64,000 bases of DNA, taken from positions 3,243,044 through 3,307,043 of the forward strand of contig NZ_AP018288.1 in NCBI RefSeq assembly GCF_002368335.1. The letters are read 5' to 3'. The translations under genes and the position numbers were made by a program. Below, piece by piece: positions 15,618 through 24,767 of the stretch. The first letter of the stretch is position 1. Each line of letters starts with the position of its first letter. Under the pieces are notes generated by a model. It saw nothing but the letters and a program-made list of their open reading frames with translations. It was not told the DNA's origin and did no database searches. This DNA comes from Nostoc sp. NIES-4103. Its GTDB lineage: Bacteria; Cyanobacteriota; Cyanobacteriia; Cyanobacteriales; Nostocaceae.

Positions 15618-16622
15618 TTATATAGGCCGATTTACCGACATCCGTAATATCTTGGTACAAACAGGAGCGATCGCATCAACTGGTAAGACTTCCACGGCGG
15701 CTTTTAATTCCACCGCAGCTTTAGGCATACCATACACAGCACAAGTTTCGCGGTTTTGGGCAATGGTGTGCCATCCTGCTTCCCGTAAGAGTTTTAAACC
15801 TTGAGCGCCATCTCTTCCCATACCTGTAAGTAACACCCCAATTCCTTTTCCAGTCCAATGATTTGCCACAGTCTTGAATAAAACATCAATCGATGGACGA
15901 TAAGCACAATTTGATGGTTGTTCATCATAGTCAAAACTCAAGTTAGAACCCATGACGAGATGATGATTTGTACCAGCTAAAAGAATTTTTCCTGGTTGTG
16001 GTGTAGAACCTGTATTTGCTATTTCTAACGACATAGGAATTTGTTCATTCAACCAAACCGCAAAACCTGGAGCAAACTGAGCATCTAAATGCTGAACAAT
16101 CACTACAGCAGCGGGAAAATCTTGGGGAAATTGTGAGAGAATTTTAACCAATGTCTGGGGGCCACCAGTGGAAGCACCAATGACAATTAGTGGTGGTAAA
16201 GTTTTTTGATAAATTCTGGGTTTTTTGACTGTTCGTCCTTGGGAAGATGCATTGATTAATTTGGCGATCGTGCCAATTTTCTTGAGTAGATCTACACTAC
16301 CCTCAGCAGGTGTATTGATAGCATCCAAAGCACCATAGGTCATGGCTTCCAAAATATTGCCAGCATACCGATTAACACTGGCAGTCACCATCATAATTGC
16401 ACAAGGCGATTGGCTCATAATTTGCCGTGTAGCTTCCACTCCATCCATGCACGGCATTAAAACATCCATCAATATTAAATCAGGGGTATCAACTGCACAT
16501 TTGCTGACAGCTTCTTCACCATCGTAGGCAACCCAAGCCAAATCGTAGTCTGGTATTGTGGCTAGAATCCGCCGCAGTGCTTCTACCACCATCCCCATAT
16601 CGTTGACAATGGCAATTCTCAT
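15618..16622 (-). CDS. cheB: CheB/WspF-like receptor methylesterase
   Basis: A 334-residue protein that demethylates and deamidates chemoreceptor glutamates and so resets adaptation. Residues 1-120 form a receiver (IVNDMGMVVEALRRIL; phosphoacceptor Asp in LILMDVLMPCMDG). Residues about 150-330 form the CheB esterase with the catalytic triad Ser (IGASTGGPQT), His (IVQHLDAQFAPGF) and Asp (LTGMGRDGAQGL). It starts three bases after the cheA stop, so the two are probably co-translated. The position and architecture match WspF. About 220 AT-rich bases follow before the receiver-kinase gene, which may have its own promoter. Confidence 0.94.
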   Translation of the reverse strand: MRIAIVNDMGMVVEALRRILATIPDYDLAWVAYDGEEAVSKCAVDTPDLILMDVLMPCMDGVEATRQIMSQSPCAIMMVTASVNRYAGNILEAMTYGALDAINTPAEGSVDLLKKIGTIAKLINASSQGRTVKKPRIYQKTLPPLIVIGASTGGPQTLVKILSQFPQDFPAAVVIVQHLDAQFAPGFAVWLNEQIPMSLEIANTGSTPQPGKILLAGTNHHLVMGSNLSFDYDEQPSNCAYRPSIDVLFKTVANHWTGKGIGVLLTGMGRDGAQGLKLLREAGWHTIAQNRETCAVYGMPKAAVELKAAVEVLPVDAIAPVCTKILRMSVNRPI

Positions 16623-16625
16623 GGA

Positions 16626-18884
16626 TTAACCCTCACCAATTAAGTCAATTACCGCCCTTAACAAAGTGTCATCATGAAAGCTGCTTTTGGTGAGATAGTA
16701 GTCTGCACCTGCTTCTAACCCTTGAATTCGGTCTTCTTCGCGGTCTTTGTAGGAAACGATAATCACGGGTATTTGTTTCAACTTAGCATGGGCTTTGATT
16801 TGGCTGGTGAGTTCAAAGCCATTCATCCGTGGCATATCAATATCTGTAATTACCAAATCATAATCACTGCTACGGACTGCATTCCAACCATCAATCCCAT
16901 TGACTGCGACATCAACTTTATAACTGTTATTTTCTAAAAGTTTGCGTTCCATTTCGCGGACAGTAATTGAATCATCAACAACTAACACACGCTTATAGGT
17001 TTTGGTCAATATCTGACGCGCCGACTGATTCACCTGACTCAGTTGCCCGCTAGAAAACACCTTGGCAATAGAACGTACTAAATCTTCGACATCGACAATC
17101 AACACTGGAGAACCATCATCCATCAGGGCGGCGGCGCTAATATTGGGGACTTTGCCGAGGCGGGAATCTAAAGGACGGACAACCAAACTGTGTTCGCCGA
17201 TGAATCGGTCAACCACTAATCCATAATGGTTGAGGCGATCGCTAATTACAATCACCGGTAACAACTCTGGATTTACCGCAGGTGAGAGTAACTCCAAAAC
17301 TTGACGCGCTGAAATCAACTCCACAGGTTGATTGTCCAGCAAGAAAAACGGGCGATTTTCTGAAACAGCAATCTCTGACTTGGATAACATCAGCACTTGC
17401 TCAATCTTTGTCAACCCAAAGGCGTAGGGTTCGCCAGCAATCTCGACTAACAATGTACGAACTACCGATAGGGTAAGGGGTAACTGCAAGTAAAAACTCA
17501 TACCTTGTCCCGGTTGAGAAACTGCCCGCAGTGTTCCCCCAACTTCCCGCACTGTGCTGTGGACGATATCTAGACCCACACCCCGACCGGAAAGTTCCGT
17601 CACAGTTTGCGTGGTAGAAAATCCAGGTAATAATAAAAACTCCATTAACTCAGATTCAGTCAGTTGAGCTGCCATTTCTGCGTTCGTCATTTGTTTTCTG
17701 ACGACTTCTTGACGCAAAAACTCTACATCAATTCCCCTGCCATCATCAGAAATAGTAATAAATAACATGCCAGCGCGATGGACAACTTCAATTACAATAG
17801 TGCCTTCTTCTGGTTTGCCTGCGGCTGTTCGTTCTTGGGGAGATTCTATACCGTGATCAATGGCATTTCGGAGGATATGAGTTAAGGGGGCTTCCAAACG
17901 TTCGAGAATATCCCGGTCTACCAAGGTATACTTACCCTTAATTTCCAGCTTCACGCGTTTACCCAATTGCCGGGAGAGGTCGCGTACCATGCGCGGAAAT
18001 CCTTGTCCGCCCTCACCAAAGGAACACATTCGTGTTGCAATTACTTCCCGATATAAGCGATGGGCAAGATTTCCAGAACGCTGAGAAAACGATTCTAATT
18101 CGTTTTGCCGATCGCTAATCAACTGACTACATTCGCTGGTTTTTTGATGTAGCGCATTCAAATGTTCTTTAATGTGTTTATCAAGTGGGCGATCGCTCAA
18201 TAGTTCCTGTAACTTAGCCACTAGGTTAGATAACTCTACTTGATTGGCTCTGACTTTCAAAAATGAGTCTGTAAATGGTTCTAACCACTTAGTTGCGACT
18301 ATGCTTTCTCCCGCCAAACCCATCAAGCGATTGAGATTATCTGTACTCACTCGTACTGTCCGGTTTTGGGTAGTAACTAATTCTGCAACTGGGGATGGTG
18401 AAATAGAGGCGATTTCCGGTTGCACAGATTCTATCTGCGGTGTTAGCTGCAAGATATTGACTTCTGAAACAATAGCCGGGATAGTTACAGAAGTTGAAAT
18501 ATTCGCGATCGCATTCACCAACGATTGAATATTACTATTGTTTCCTGATTGCAGATTCGGGTTCTCGGCTATATGTTGCAGCATATCTACTGCTTGCAAC
18601 AACACATCAACGCAATCGGCAGTTAAACTGACTGTTCCAGCTTGAGCCGCACTAAAACAATCTTCCATCACATGGGCTAGGGTGACAGCTGGCTCAATTT
18701 GGACAATTCTAGCTGCGCCCTTAATACAATGAGCTGCCCGCATTAAAGCTGCCAATTCTGATTTGGGGTCAGGGTTTGTTTCCAGCGCTAATAAACAATT
18801 GTTCAGCACCACAACCTGAGTTTTAACTTCCATGTTGAATAAATCCAACAAAGAAAGCTGGCTGAGATCGGAGTCTCCTATCAT
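16626..18884 (-). CDS. cheA: Hybrid CheA histidine kinase with C-terminal receiver (WspE-like)
   Basis: A 752-residue chemosensory kinase. The Hpt domain has its phosphorylated His52 in RAAHCIKGAARI. A linker and dimerisation helices follow. The HATPase domain has THILRNAIDHGIESPQER, ISDDGRGID and ELSGRGVGLDIV. A CheW-like coupling domain (PLTLSVVRTLLVEIAGEPYA) precedes a C-terminal receiver (VLVVDDSITVREMERKLL; Asp in LVITDIDMPRMNGFEL; Lys in DYYLTKSSF). Domain order Hpt-HATPase-CheW-REC is that of WspE. Its ATG overlaps the preceding stop as TAATG. It should phosphorylate CheB and the WspR-like receiver kinase downstream. Confidence 0.95.
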   Translation of the reverse strand: MIGDSDLSQLSLLDLFNMEVKTQVVVLNNCLLALETNPDPKSELAALMRAAHCIKGAARIVQIEPAVTLAHVMEDCFSAAQAGTVSLTADCVDVLLQAVDMLQHIAENPNLQSGNNSNIQSLVNAIANISTSVTIPAIVSEVNILQLTPQIESVQPEIASISPSPVAELVTTQNRTVRVSTDNLNRLMGLAGESIVATKWLEPFTDSFLKVRANQVELSNLVAKLQELLSDRPLDKHIKEHLNALHQKTSECSQLISDRQNELESFSQRSGNLAHRLYREVIATRMCSFGEGGQGFPRMVRDLSRQLGKRVKLEIKGKYTLVDRDILERLEAPLTHILRNAIDHGIESPQERTAAGKPEEGTIVIEVVHRAGMLFITISDDGRGIDVEFLRQEVVRKQMTNAEMAAQLTESELMEFLLLPGFSTTQTVTELSGRGVGLDIVHSTVREVGGTLRAVSQPGQGMSFYLQLPLTLSVVRTLLVEIAGEPYAFGLTKIEQVLMLSKSEIAVSENRPFFLLDNQPVELISARQVLELLSPAVNPELLPVIVISDRLNHYGLVVDRFIGEHSLVVRPLDSRLGKVPNISAAALMDDGSPVLIVDVEDLVRSIAKVFSSGQLSQVNQSARQILTKTYKRVLVVDDSITVREMERKLLENNSYKVDVAVNGIDGWNAVRSSDYDLVITDIDMPRMNGFELTSQIKAHAKLKQIPVIIVSYKDREEDRIQGLEAGADYYLTKSSFHDDTLLRAVIDLIGEG

Positions 18885-19612
18885 TACTGCGCCTTCCTCG
18901 CCAAAGTGGTAAATAATAGTTCGTCATCCAAATAGCTGACAGTCTGCGATGACTGGAAATTAGCTTTTTGCCAAGAGAATAACCCTTTAGTGTAGGTTTG
19001 GGTTGCTTGAGTCATGTTCCTAGAAGCATCGCGCAATTCCCGACGATGAAATCGGTGTATACCATCAAGTTCATCTACGGGAAAGACCCAAGCGTTACCA
19101 GCCTTTTCGATCACAACCATCCGCGAATGCACCACTGGAGTCAGCACTTGTGGGGGAGTATCGCTCTTATGGATATTCAACAAGTGGTTTAAGGAAACAC
19201 ACAACAGCAATTCACCGCGAATATTGATTAATCCCCGTAAGACTTGGTTGTGACGATGGGGTAAAGTATGAATCACAGTGGGAAAAGTCGTTTCTTTAAA
19301 GACTTGAGCGGGAAGCGCCAGCCATTCCCGTTGCAAACGAAAAATCACAACTGTCAAAGTTTCTGTTGTGGCGACGCCGTAGGTAGGCATTTGCGGATTT
19401 TTCTCGGTTTTAGATTCCGCAATTAATTGCGTCCACTCATGGCGATATTGCTCTGGTGTCGTCCGTTCCAGTAAATAGCGACCAGCCACCGAATAAAACG
19501 GACAATTGCGGCAATGAGCATGTGTAGATAGTTGCGAACAAGAGCGATCGCCTTCAATACCAATCACATTCCAACAACGCTCAACCTGAGATGGCAAAGA
19601 TGTAGTGGTCAT
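18884..19612 (-). CDS. Cysteine-rich CheW coupling protein (WspD-like)
   Basis: A 242-residue CheW-type adaptor. The N-terminal extension carries a Cys/His cluster (CWNVIGIEGDRSC, then HAHCRNCPFYSVAGRYLL) characteristic of WspD-type adaptors. The CheW domain follows (VVIFRLQREWLALPAQVFKE; LRGLINIRGELLLCVSL; VVIEKAGNAWVFPVDEL). It bridges receptor and kinase. Four cysteines and nearby histidines could bind a metal, but this is untested. The stop overlaps the cheA start by one base. TCATTTG heptamers (19617-19665) lie upstream, before the receptor gene. Confidence 0.88.
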   Translation of the reverse strand: MTTTSLPSQVERCWNVIGIEGDRSCSQLSTHAHCRNCPFYSVAGRYLLERTTPEQYRHEWTQLIAESKTEKNPQMPTYGVATTETLTVVIFRLQREWLALPAQVFKETTFPTVIHTLPHRHNQVLRGLINIRGELLLCVSLNHLLNIHKSDTPPQVLTPVVHSRMVVIEKAGNAWVFPVDELDGIHRFHRRELRDASRNMTQATQTYTKGLFSWQKANFQSSQTVSYLDDELLFTTLARKAQ

Positions 19613-19616
19613 AAGT

Positions 19617-19690
19617 CAAGAGTCAATGGTCATTTGTCATTTGTTATTTGTCATTTGTTATTCTCTCCCCTGCACCCCTTCTCCCCTGCA
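19617..19690. repeat. TCATTTG/TTATTTG heptamer repeats and C-rich tract
   Basis: Five or so copies of GTCATTTG or GTTATTTG followed by CTCCCCTGCACC. This array sits between the receptor and WspD-like genes of the chemosensory operon. The same heptamer occurs inside the family A elements at 2955 and 25075. Confidence 0.75.
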
Positions 19691-21361
19691 CTAAGCAGCT
19701 ACATCGGCTGGGGTTAAAGATGAAACATCATCACTCTTGACTTTGAAAACAGAAACTTCTTGACGTAAGCCACGAGCAACTTGATTGAGTTGAGCGATCG
19801 CATTATTAATTTCCCGCAGCGAATCAGCAGTTTGTACTGAGGTACTACTCAACAACACCATCGCATCACTAATTTGTTGCGCTCCTACTGACTGGGTTTC
19901 CATTCCCTTGTTCACAGATGCAAAATGGGGATTCAAATCCTGCACTTGCTGGATAATTTGCCCAATCTGTGTACTGATATTGCTCACATCTGCCACACTC
20001 CGCCCAACTTCAGCTGCAAATTTGTCCATCTCCATCACCCCTGTAGACACGGAAGATTGCATCTGTTTGACCATCTGTTCTATGTCGAGGGTGGCGACTG
20101 CGGTTTGGTCTGCTAATCTGCGAATTTCTCTGGCAACTACGGCAAAGCCTAAGCCATATTCCCCTGCTTTTTCGGCTTCGATAGCTGCATTCAATGACAG
20201 CAAATTCGTTTGGTCGGCTACTTTAGTAATTGTCAGGACAATATTATTAATATTGTTAGCTTTTTCACTGATGATTCCCAACCTCGCAGCGATGCTATTG
20301 GTTGCTTCTGCTAACTGTCGCATACTTGCTTCCATTCGCATCAAATCTTTTTGGCTGACGTTGGCGGCTGTTGTTGTGGCTTGCGACATTGTGACCACTT
20401 GTTCCATTGTATTTACTAGTTCTCTGGAGGTGGCGGCAATTTCTTTGGCTGTGGCTGTGACTTGATTTGTAGAAGCTACTTGTTCAGAGATTGTCGTCTC
20501 TAATTGTTTGCCAGAAGCTGCTATCTGTGTGGCTGAGGTTGTGACTTGAATGCCTGAACCTTGTACTTGACGAATTAAAGTACTTAGCTTCTGCGTCATC
20601 GTTTTGAGTGCAGCCATTAACTTACCAATCTCGTCATTGGCGGAGATTTCAACATTACTAGTCAAATCCCCCGCAGAAACTCGGTCTGCTAAATTAAATG
20701 CAGTCTGCAAAGCACGAGCTAACGCCCGACTGGGAATCAGAATAATCCCTAAAGAAACGGCAACTGTCACAATCACAATACAGAAGAAATTTCCCCAACT
20801 CACAAAGACTGCAAAACTTTGAATTTGATTAGCTTGCTTTTGTCTTTCTTCTAAACTTTTGTCTTCTACCTCCAACATTTCATTCATTTTTACTCTGATT
20901 TCATCCATGATTTTTTTGCCTTTATCTGAAAGAATCAGAGCTAATAACTCTTTTTCTTTACCAACTCTCTTCATGTTTATAGTTGCTTCCAATTCTTCTA
21001 TTTTGGCTTGGCTTAAATTTTCAATTGCACCAAGTCTTTTAACTTGATCTGAATTGTCAAAAACTTGATTTTTTATTTCTAAAAAGCTATCTTTTAACCT
21101 GGGTTCCGCTGAATTAAATGGCTCTAAATATCTTTCTTGTTTTGTAATGATAAAACCTCGTTGTCCAGTTTCAGCATCAACTAAAATATTTTCAAGCTCT
21201 TTTAACTGTGCTTTGACTGCATAAGTATGATTAACCCAGCCATTAGACTCTATCAGAGAATTATTAATTGAGTTAGAAATATAGCTGGTAACACCTGTTA
21301 ATGCAACGATAATTGCACATCCACCGATGACAAATTGATTAATTTTGATACCTTTTTGCAT
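19691..21361 (-). CDS. Methyl-accepting chemotaxis protein with CHASE3-like sensor
   Basis: A 556-residue transmembrane chemoreceptor. TM1 is at residues about 11-30 (FVIGGCAIIVALTGVTSYI), followed by a helical periplasmic CHASE3-like domain (LVDAETGQRGFIITKQERYL), TM2 at about 185-210 (FFCIVIVTVAVSLGIILIP), a HAMP domain (RALQTAFNLADRVSAGDLTS) and the long signalling coiled coil. The hairpin tip reads ADQTNLLSLNAAIEAEKAGEYGLGFAVVAREIRRLADQ. The CHASE3 motif suggests sensing of a small ligand or surface state. It is the only full receptor in the operon, matching WspA in position. The last 90 residues are duplicated in a relic upstream (21525-21824). Confidence 0.93.
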   Translation of the reverse strand: MQKGIKINQFVIGGCAIIVALTGVTSYISNSINNSLIESNGWVNHTYAVKAQLKELENILVDAETGQRGFIITKQERYLEPFNSAEPRLKDSFLEIKNQVFDNSDQVKRLGAIENLSQAKIEELEATINMKRVGKEKELLALILSDKGKKIMDEIRVKMNEMLEVEDKSLEERQKQANQIQSFAVFVSWGNFFCIVIVTVAVSLGIILIPSRALARALQTAFNLADRVSAGDLTSNVEISANDEIGKLMAALKTMTQKLSTLIRQVQGSGIQVTTSATQIAASGKQLETTISEQVASTNQVTATAKEIAATSRELVNTMEQVVTMSQATTTAANVSQKDLMRMEASMRQLAEATNSIAARLGIISEKANNINNIVLTITKVADQTNLLSLNAAIEAEKAGEYGLGFAVVAREIRRLADQTAVATLDIEQMVKQMQSSVSTGVMEMDKFAAEVGRSVADVSNISTQIGQIIQQVQDLNPHFASVNKGMETQSVGAQQISDAMVLLSSTSVQTADSLREINNAIAQLNQVARGLRQEVSVFKVKSDDVSSLTPADVAA

Positions 21362-21524
21362 AGATTTTTCTAGTTTATTTTTGCTTGATGGAAATAGAAA
21401 GTATGAAATAAGGGCTAAAATTGCGAGGTTAATCTACCATCAAAACTGAATTTATGTGAATTAGATATTAATAGCCTTTAAAGAGGAAAATTGACAACCG
21501 TAGTTGAGGATGATTATTTTGAAA

Positions 21525-21824
21525 TTACGATAGAGTAGGTTCAACAATAGTGTTGTTAACTTTGAAGACAGAAACCTCTTGACGTAAGCCACGAGCAATT
21601 TGATTGAGTTGAGCGATCGCATTATTAATTTCCCGCAGCGAATCAGCAATTTGTACTGAGGTACTACTCAACAACACCATCGCATCACTAATTTGTTGCG
21701 CTCCTACTGACTGAATTTCCATCCCCTTGTTCATAGATGCAAAACGTGGGTTTAAATCCTGCACTTGCTGGATAATTTGCCCAATCTGTGTACTGATATT
21801 GCTCACATCTGCCACACATTGCAC
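21525..21824 (-). pseudogene. Truncated 3' fragment of a duplicated chemoreceptor gene
   Basis: About 95 codons nearly identical to the C-terminus of the adjacent receptor (VADVSNISTQIGQIIQQVQDL through ARGLRQEVSVFKV). The signalling tip, HAMP, sensor and membrane parts are absent. The homology stops sharply at about 21820, exactly where the terminal sequence of a family A element (GCACCGCCCTACTTAG) begins. I infer a tandem receptor duplication followed by deletion or insertion. The remnant retains an open frame but lacks every functional domain, so I call it a pseudogene. Confidence 0.8.
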
Positions 21825-21845
21825 CGCCCTACTTAGTATTGATGT
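21820..21845. mobile_element. Solo terminus of a family A MITE-like element
   Basis: TTGCACCGCCCTACTTAGTA is the reverse complement of the left end of the elements at 2911 and 25023. Only one end is recognisable, and it marks the breakpoint of the receptor relic. Confidence 0.55.
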
Positions 21846-21877
21846 TAATACTTAAAATAGCCAATCCCAAAAGATTG

Positions 21878-22110
21878 TAAAAGGGACTGGGGATTGGGTA
21901 TTAGGGATTGGCGATTGGGTGTGAAATTGAAAAATTATGGTGGTTGCTCATAACCCACCACCAAATTTTAAAAACTTTCCCAGTCCCCAGTCCCCAGTAC
22001 CAACAGCGGCGTTCCTGAAGCAGTGCGGTCTTGGGCTTTGCCCAAGTGGAGCATCTGCTGTCCCCCACTATACATTTATGTTAGTGGGGGAGGAACGCCG
22101 CGACCTGTTG
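21878..22110. repeat. Inverted heptamer arrays and hairpin repeats
   Basis: G-rich GGGATTG units (21885-21920) are followed by CCCAGTCCCCAGT units (21977-22000). Next comes a GCGGCGTTCCTG ... GGAACGCCGC inverted repeat (about 22012-22102) enclosing a CCCCCACT/AGTGGGGG hairpin. No gene is supported in this 1.2-kb gap apart from the receptor relic. Confidence 0.7.
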
Positions 22111-22380
22111 AATTCAAAATAAAAAATTCCAAATTGGTATTAGATATAATGTTGTAGACTTTTATCAAAGGCAAAAAGCCTTCAGTCCCTAAAATTCCCA
22201 AATTAGGAACCAAATTAACAATTACTAGTTGAAAAATTTAATAAGCTTTATTAAGGTAATCATAAAAGTAAAAAAATATTAATAGACAGCCAATTTACAC
22301 ATAAAATATGATATGCATATGGCTTTAATCTTTAAGCTCTGTATTTGACTGATTTACAATCTGCTGTATTTAGTATATTA

Positions 22381-22601
22381 GTGCGGATGGGAGCAACGCG
22401 ATTTTCTGAAATCGTCGTGAAACGAGCGCTCTTAAGCGGGGGGAGCTGGGGGAGCTGGGGGAGAAAAAAGAAAAAATCGTACTTTTTGCTACTAAAACTA
22501 TACTAAATCCACTTAATTTCTTCTCTTCCCCAGCCTCCCCAGCCTCCCCAGCCCCCCCAGCTCTGCCATCTCACTTTCCGAAGCGTTGCTCCCGTGCGGA
22601 T
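22381..22601. mobile_element. 205-bp inverted-repeat insertion with 8-bp target duplication
   Basis: The element runs from 22389 to 22593. Its ends are perfect 11-bp inverted repeats (GGGAGCAACGC and GCGTTGCTCCC). Both sides are flanked by the same octamer, GTGCGGAT (22381-22388 and 22594-22601), as expected for a transposition target duplication. Inside are a G-rich arm (GGGGGAGCT repeats) and a C-rich arm (CCCCAGCCT repeats). It encodes no transposase and would need one in trans. It lies just downstream of the cheR stop codon. Confidence 0.8.
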
Positions 22602-22609
22602 CGGTTTAT

Positions 22610-23884
22610 TTATTCCAACTCTACACCATCATCTTTCTGACGCTGCAATCGGTAGACACGTCGCCAAAGCAGACTAGCACTATCAACATCTCCCTGCTGT
22701 TCCTTGAGTAAAGCCAGATGGGTTAGTGCTGCTTCGTGATTAGGTTGTAGGTAAATTGCTTTACGAAAAGATTGTGCTGCTTGCTCATTGTGTCCCATCG
22801 CTTGCTGCACCTCACCGAGTAGAGCATAAGCTTCAGCATTCATTTGATTTTGATTGAGATAGTCGTTGCATAGTTGCACTGCTTCATCTAAGCGACCTTG
22901 ATTAGCAGCAGTTTTAGCTAGCTCTAATAAGTCTGTGTTAATATTGTTTGCAGCTATCGGTTTCTCTTGAGAAACTTCCGCCCTGTCTTTGATGCGAAAG
23001 TTGTAGCGGTTTTGTGTTGCTAACTGAGGATGTATTGTTGATTTATAACTGCTAGGAATAGTATCAGTTTTCTCAACGAACTTTTGATGGTTACTCAAAT
23101 TTTTATAGGCAACGGCTGAAGATTGATGCACTAAGACAAACTGGGTTTTCATGAGTAATGCAGCTTCAGCATGGGCGACAAATAATAAACCCCCTTCGAC
23201 TAGTAACCTTTCTAAGGAGCGAATAGTTTGTTGTTTAGTGGCCCTATCAAAGTAAATCAATAAGTTACGGCAAAAAACTACATCATAAGCCTGTGTATTA
23301 ATAAAAAAATCAGGAACAGCTAAATTACCGTTGATAAAATTTACCATGCTTTTTATCTTGTCATGCAGGCGATATCCTGACTTTGTTGATTGAAAATAGC
23401 GCTTTTGCAAGGAAAGATTATTACCGCGAAATGAGTAATTATCGTAAGTTGCTCGTTGGGCTTTCAATAAGCATTGTTTGCTAATATCAACAGCATCAAT
23501 GTGAAATTGAGCAGATGTTAATCCTGCTTCTAATAGTGCGATCGCAATGGAATATGGTTCTTCACCTGTGGCGCAGGGTACACTCAAAACCCGCAGTACA
23601 CCTTGGGGTTTCTTTGGCAACCATTCTGATAATACATAAAGTTTGAGAAATGCAAACGATTCTGGCTCACGAAAAAACCAAGTTTCTGGAACAATCACAC
23701 TGTCAATCAGTGCGTCCCATTCTTGGGGAGAATCCTGCAAATGTCCCAAATAGCTGGACATCTGGGTGATAGCACAATCTGCCATTCGTTGATAAATAGC
23801 ACTGGCGATCGCACTAGAACCAATTGAGTTGACATCTAAACCAATTTTGCTTCTCAGTAAAGCTTCGATGACAGATTGCGCCAT
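22610..23884 (-). CDS. cheR: CheR methyltransferase with C-terminal TPR (WspC-like)
   Basis: A 424-residue SAM-dependent methyltransferase that adds methyl groups to receptor glutamates. The N-terminal all-helical CheR domain is followed by the catalytic domain: PETWFFREPESF, the SAM-binding VLSVPCATGEEPYSIAIAL, IDAVDISKQCLLKAQRATY, and YDVVFCRNLLIYFD. Residues about 330-420 hold TPR repeats (LLELAKTAANQGRLDEAVQLC; AYALLGEVQQAMGHNEQAAQSF; ALTHLALLKEQQGDVDSA). CheR plus TPR is the WspC arrangement. It lies 21 bases after the cheW gene. A 205-bp insertion follows its stop codon. Confidence 0.93.
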   Translation of the reverse strand: MAQSVIEALLRSKIGLDVNSIGSSAIASAIYQRMADCAITQMSSYLGHLQDSPQEWDALIDSVIVPETWFFREPESFAFLKLYVLSEWLPKKPQGVLRVLSVPCATGEEPYSIAIALLEAGLTSAQFHIDAVDISKQCLLKAQRATYDNYSFRGNNLSLQKRYFQSTKSGYRLHDKIKSMVNFINGNLAVPDFFINTQAYDVVFCRNLLIYFDRATKQQTIRSLERLLVEGGLLFVAHAEAALLMKTQFVLVHQSSAVAYKNLSNHQKFVEKTDTIPSSYKSTIHPQLATQNRYNFRIKDRAEVSQEKPIAANNINTDLLELAKTAANQGRLDEAVQLCNDYLNQNQMNAEAYALLGEVQQAMGHNEQAAQSFRKAIYLQPNHEAALTHLALLKEQQGDVDSASLLWRRVYRLQRQKDDGVELE

Positions 23885-23905
23885 TTGTGTGGTCTTCAGA
23901 CCAAT

Positions 23906-24376
23906 CTAAATTGCTGTGTTTACAAGTCTTTCTGGCAAGAGATTAACTTGCTCGGCTTGTGATAACAAGTATTCAATACGGATGCACTGAATCATACCTT
24001 GATTATCTAATATCATCTTGCCCAAATATGGCGCTGCATCTATCTCAATGTTAGAATCAACAAACTCACTTTCAGACTTGTGCAATGTTTCAACAACCTG
24101 TTCTGCCATTAAGCCTAAAATATGCTTAGTATGATTATGCCCACAATAGTTAACTAATATAATCCGCGTACTCAAGTTATCGCCGCAGGGTTTACCCTGC
24201 ATCAACTGGCATAAATCGATTACTGGTATGATGCGTCCACGATAGTTAAATACACCAGCGATGTGTTCTGGCTTGTGTGGCAAAGTTTTCAGCAAAACTA
24301 GCGGTATAACTTCGACAACCTCACAAGTGGCGATCGCGTACCGTTCATTCCCAACGTTGAAGAGTAACATGAGCAT
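23906..24376 (-). CDS. cheW: CheW coupling protein (WspB-like)
   Basis: A 156-residue single-domain CheW that links receptor and kinase. It contains LFNVGNERYAIATCEVVEVIP, HIAGVFNYRGRIIPVIDLCQL and ILGLMAEQVVETL, covering the two beta-barrel lobes. The start could also be the ATG two codons inside (MLLFNVG). It is the first gene of the chemosensory operon and lies 21 bases before cheR. The operon promoter should be in the 390 bases upstream. The protein has an extra Cys/His segment (VNYCGHNHTKHIL) between the lobes. Confidence 0.9.
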   Translation of the reverse strand: MLMLLFNVGNERYAIATCEVVEVIPLVLLKTLPHKPEHIAGVFNYRGRIIPVIDLCQLMQGKPCGDNLSTRIILVNYCGHNHTKHILGLMAEQVVETLHKSESEFVDSNIEIDAAPYLGKMILDNQGMIQCIRIEYLLSQAEQVNLLPERLVNTAI

Positions 24377-24767
24377 GGATTCATCTGGGTGTGTTATTTA
24401 CTCAGGTTACCCACTTTATTAACTAAACGTGAGTTCGACAATAGTACAACCAGCTTTTTGGGGTAAATATCGGGTTGATGACACCCAAAGCAAAGACGTT
24501 AGCAAAGGTATTGTTTACACAGCAATAATTTTTGCTATTGTTTAGTATTATAGACCATATACCTAAATAGGTCTTATGCTATTTATAGCAAATTATTGAA
24601 ATTATTTTTAGTAGTTTGCTACGCCTTCATCTAATTCAGCGGTTATTGCTCAGGCAAGGTTGAGCTACTTTGTGCTTGATACAAACTCTGTTTGAACTGA
24701 GCTACTTTAAGTCCAATCGCTTGATTTTACCTTGCTACAAAAATATTCAATTTTTACAAGGAGTAAT
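24377..24767. other. Divergent promoter region
   Basis: AT-rich spacer between the chemosensory operon (minus) and the 62-residue ORF (plus). It probably holds both promoters. A weak inverted repeat (ACCTAAATAGGT) is at about 24561. Nothing else could be assigned. Confidence 0.4.

Noticed and set aside
19908..20465. 185-codon plus-strand ORF opposite the chemoreceptor
   Set aside because: It is an antisense shadow of the helical signalling domain, with Thr/Ser/Ala bias and no ribosome site.
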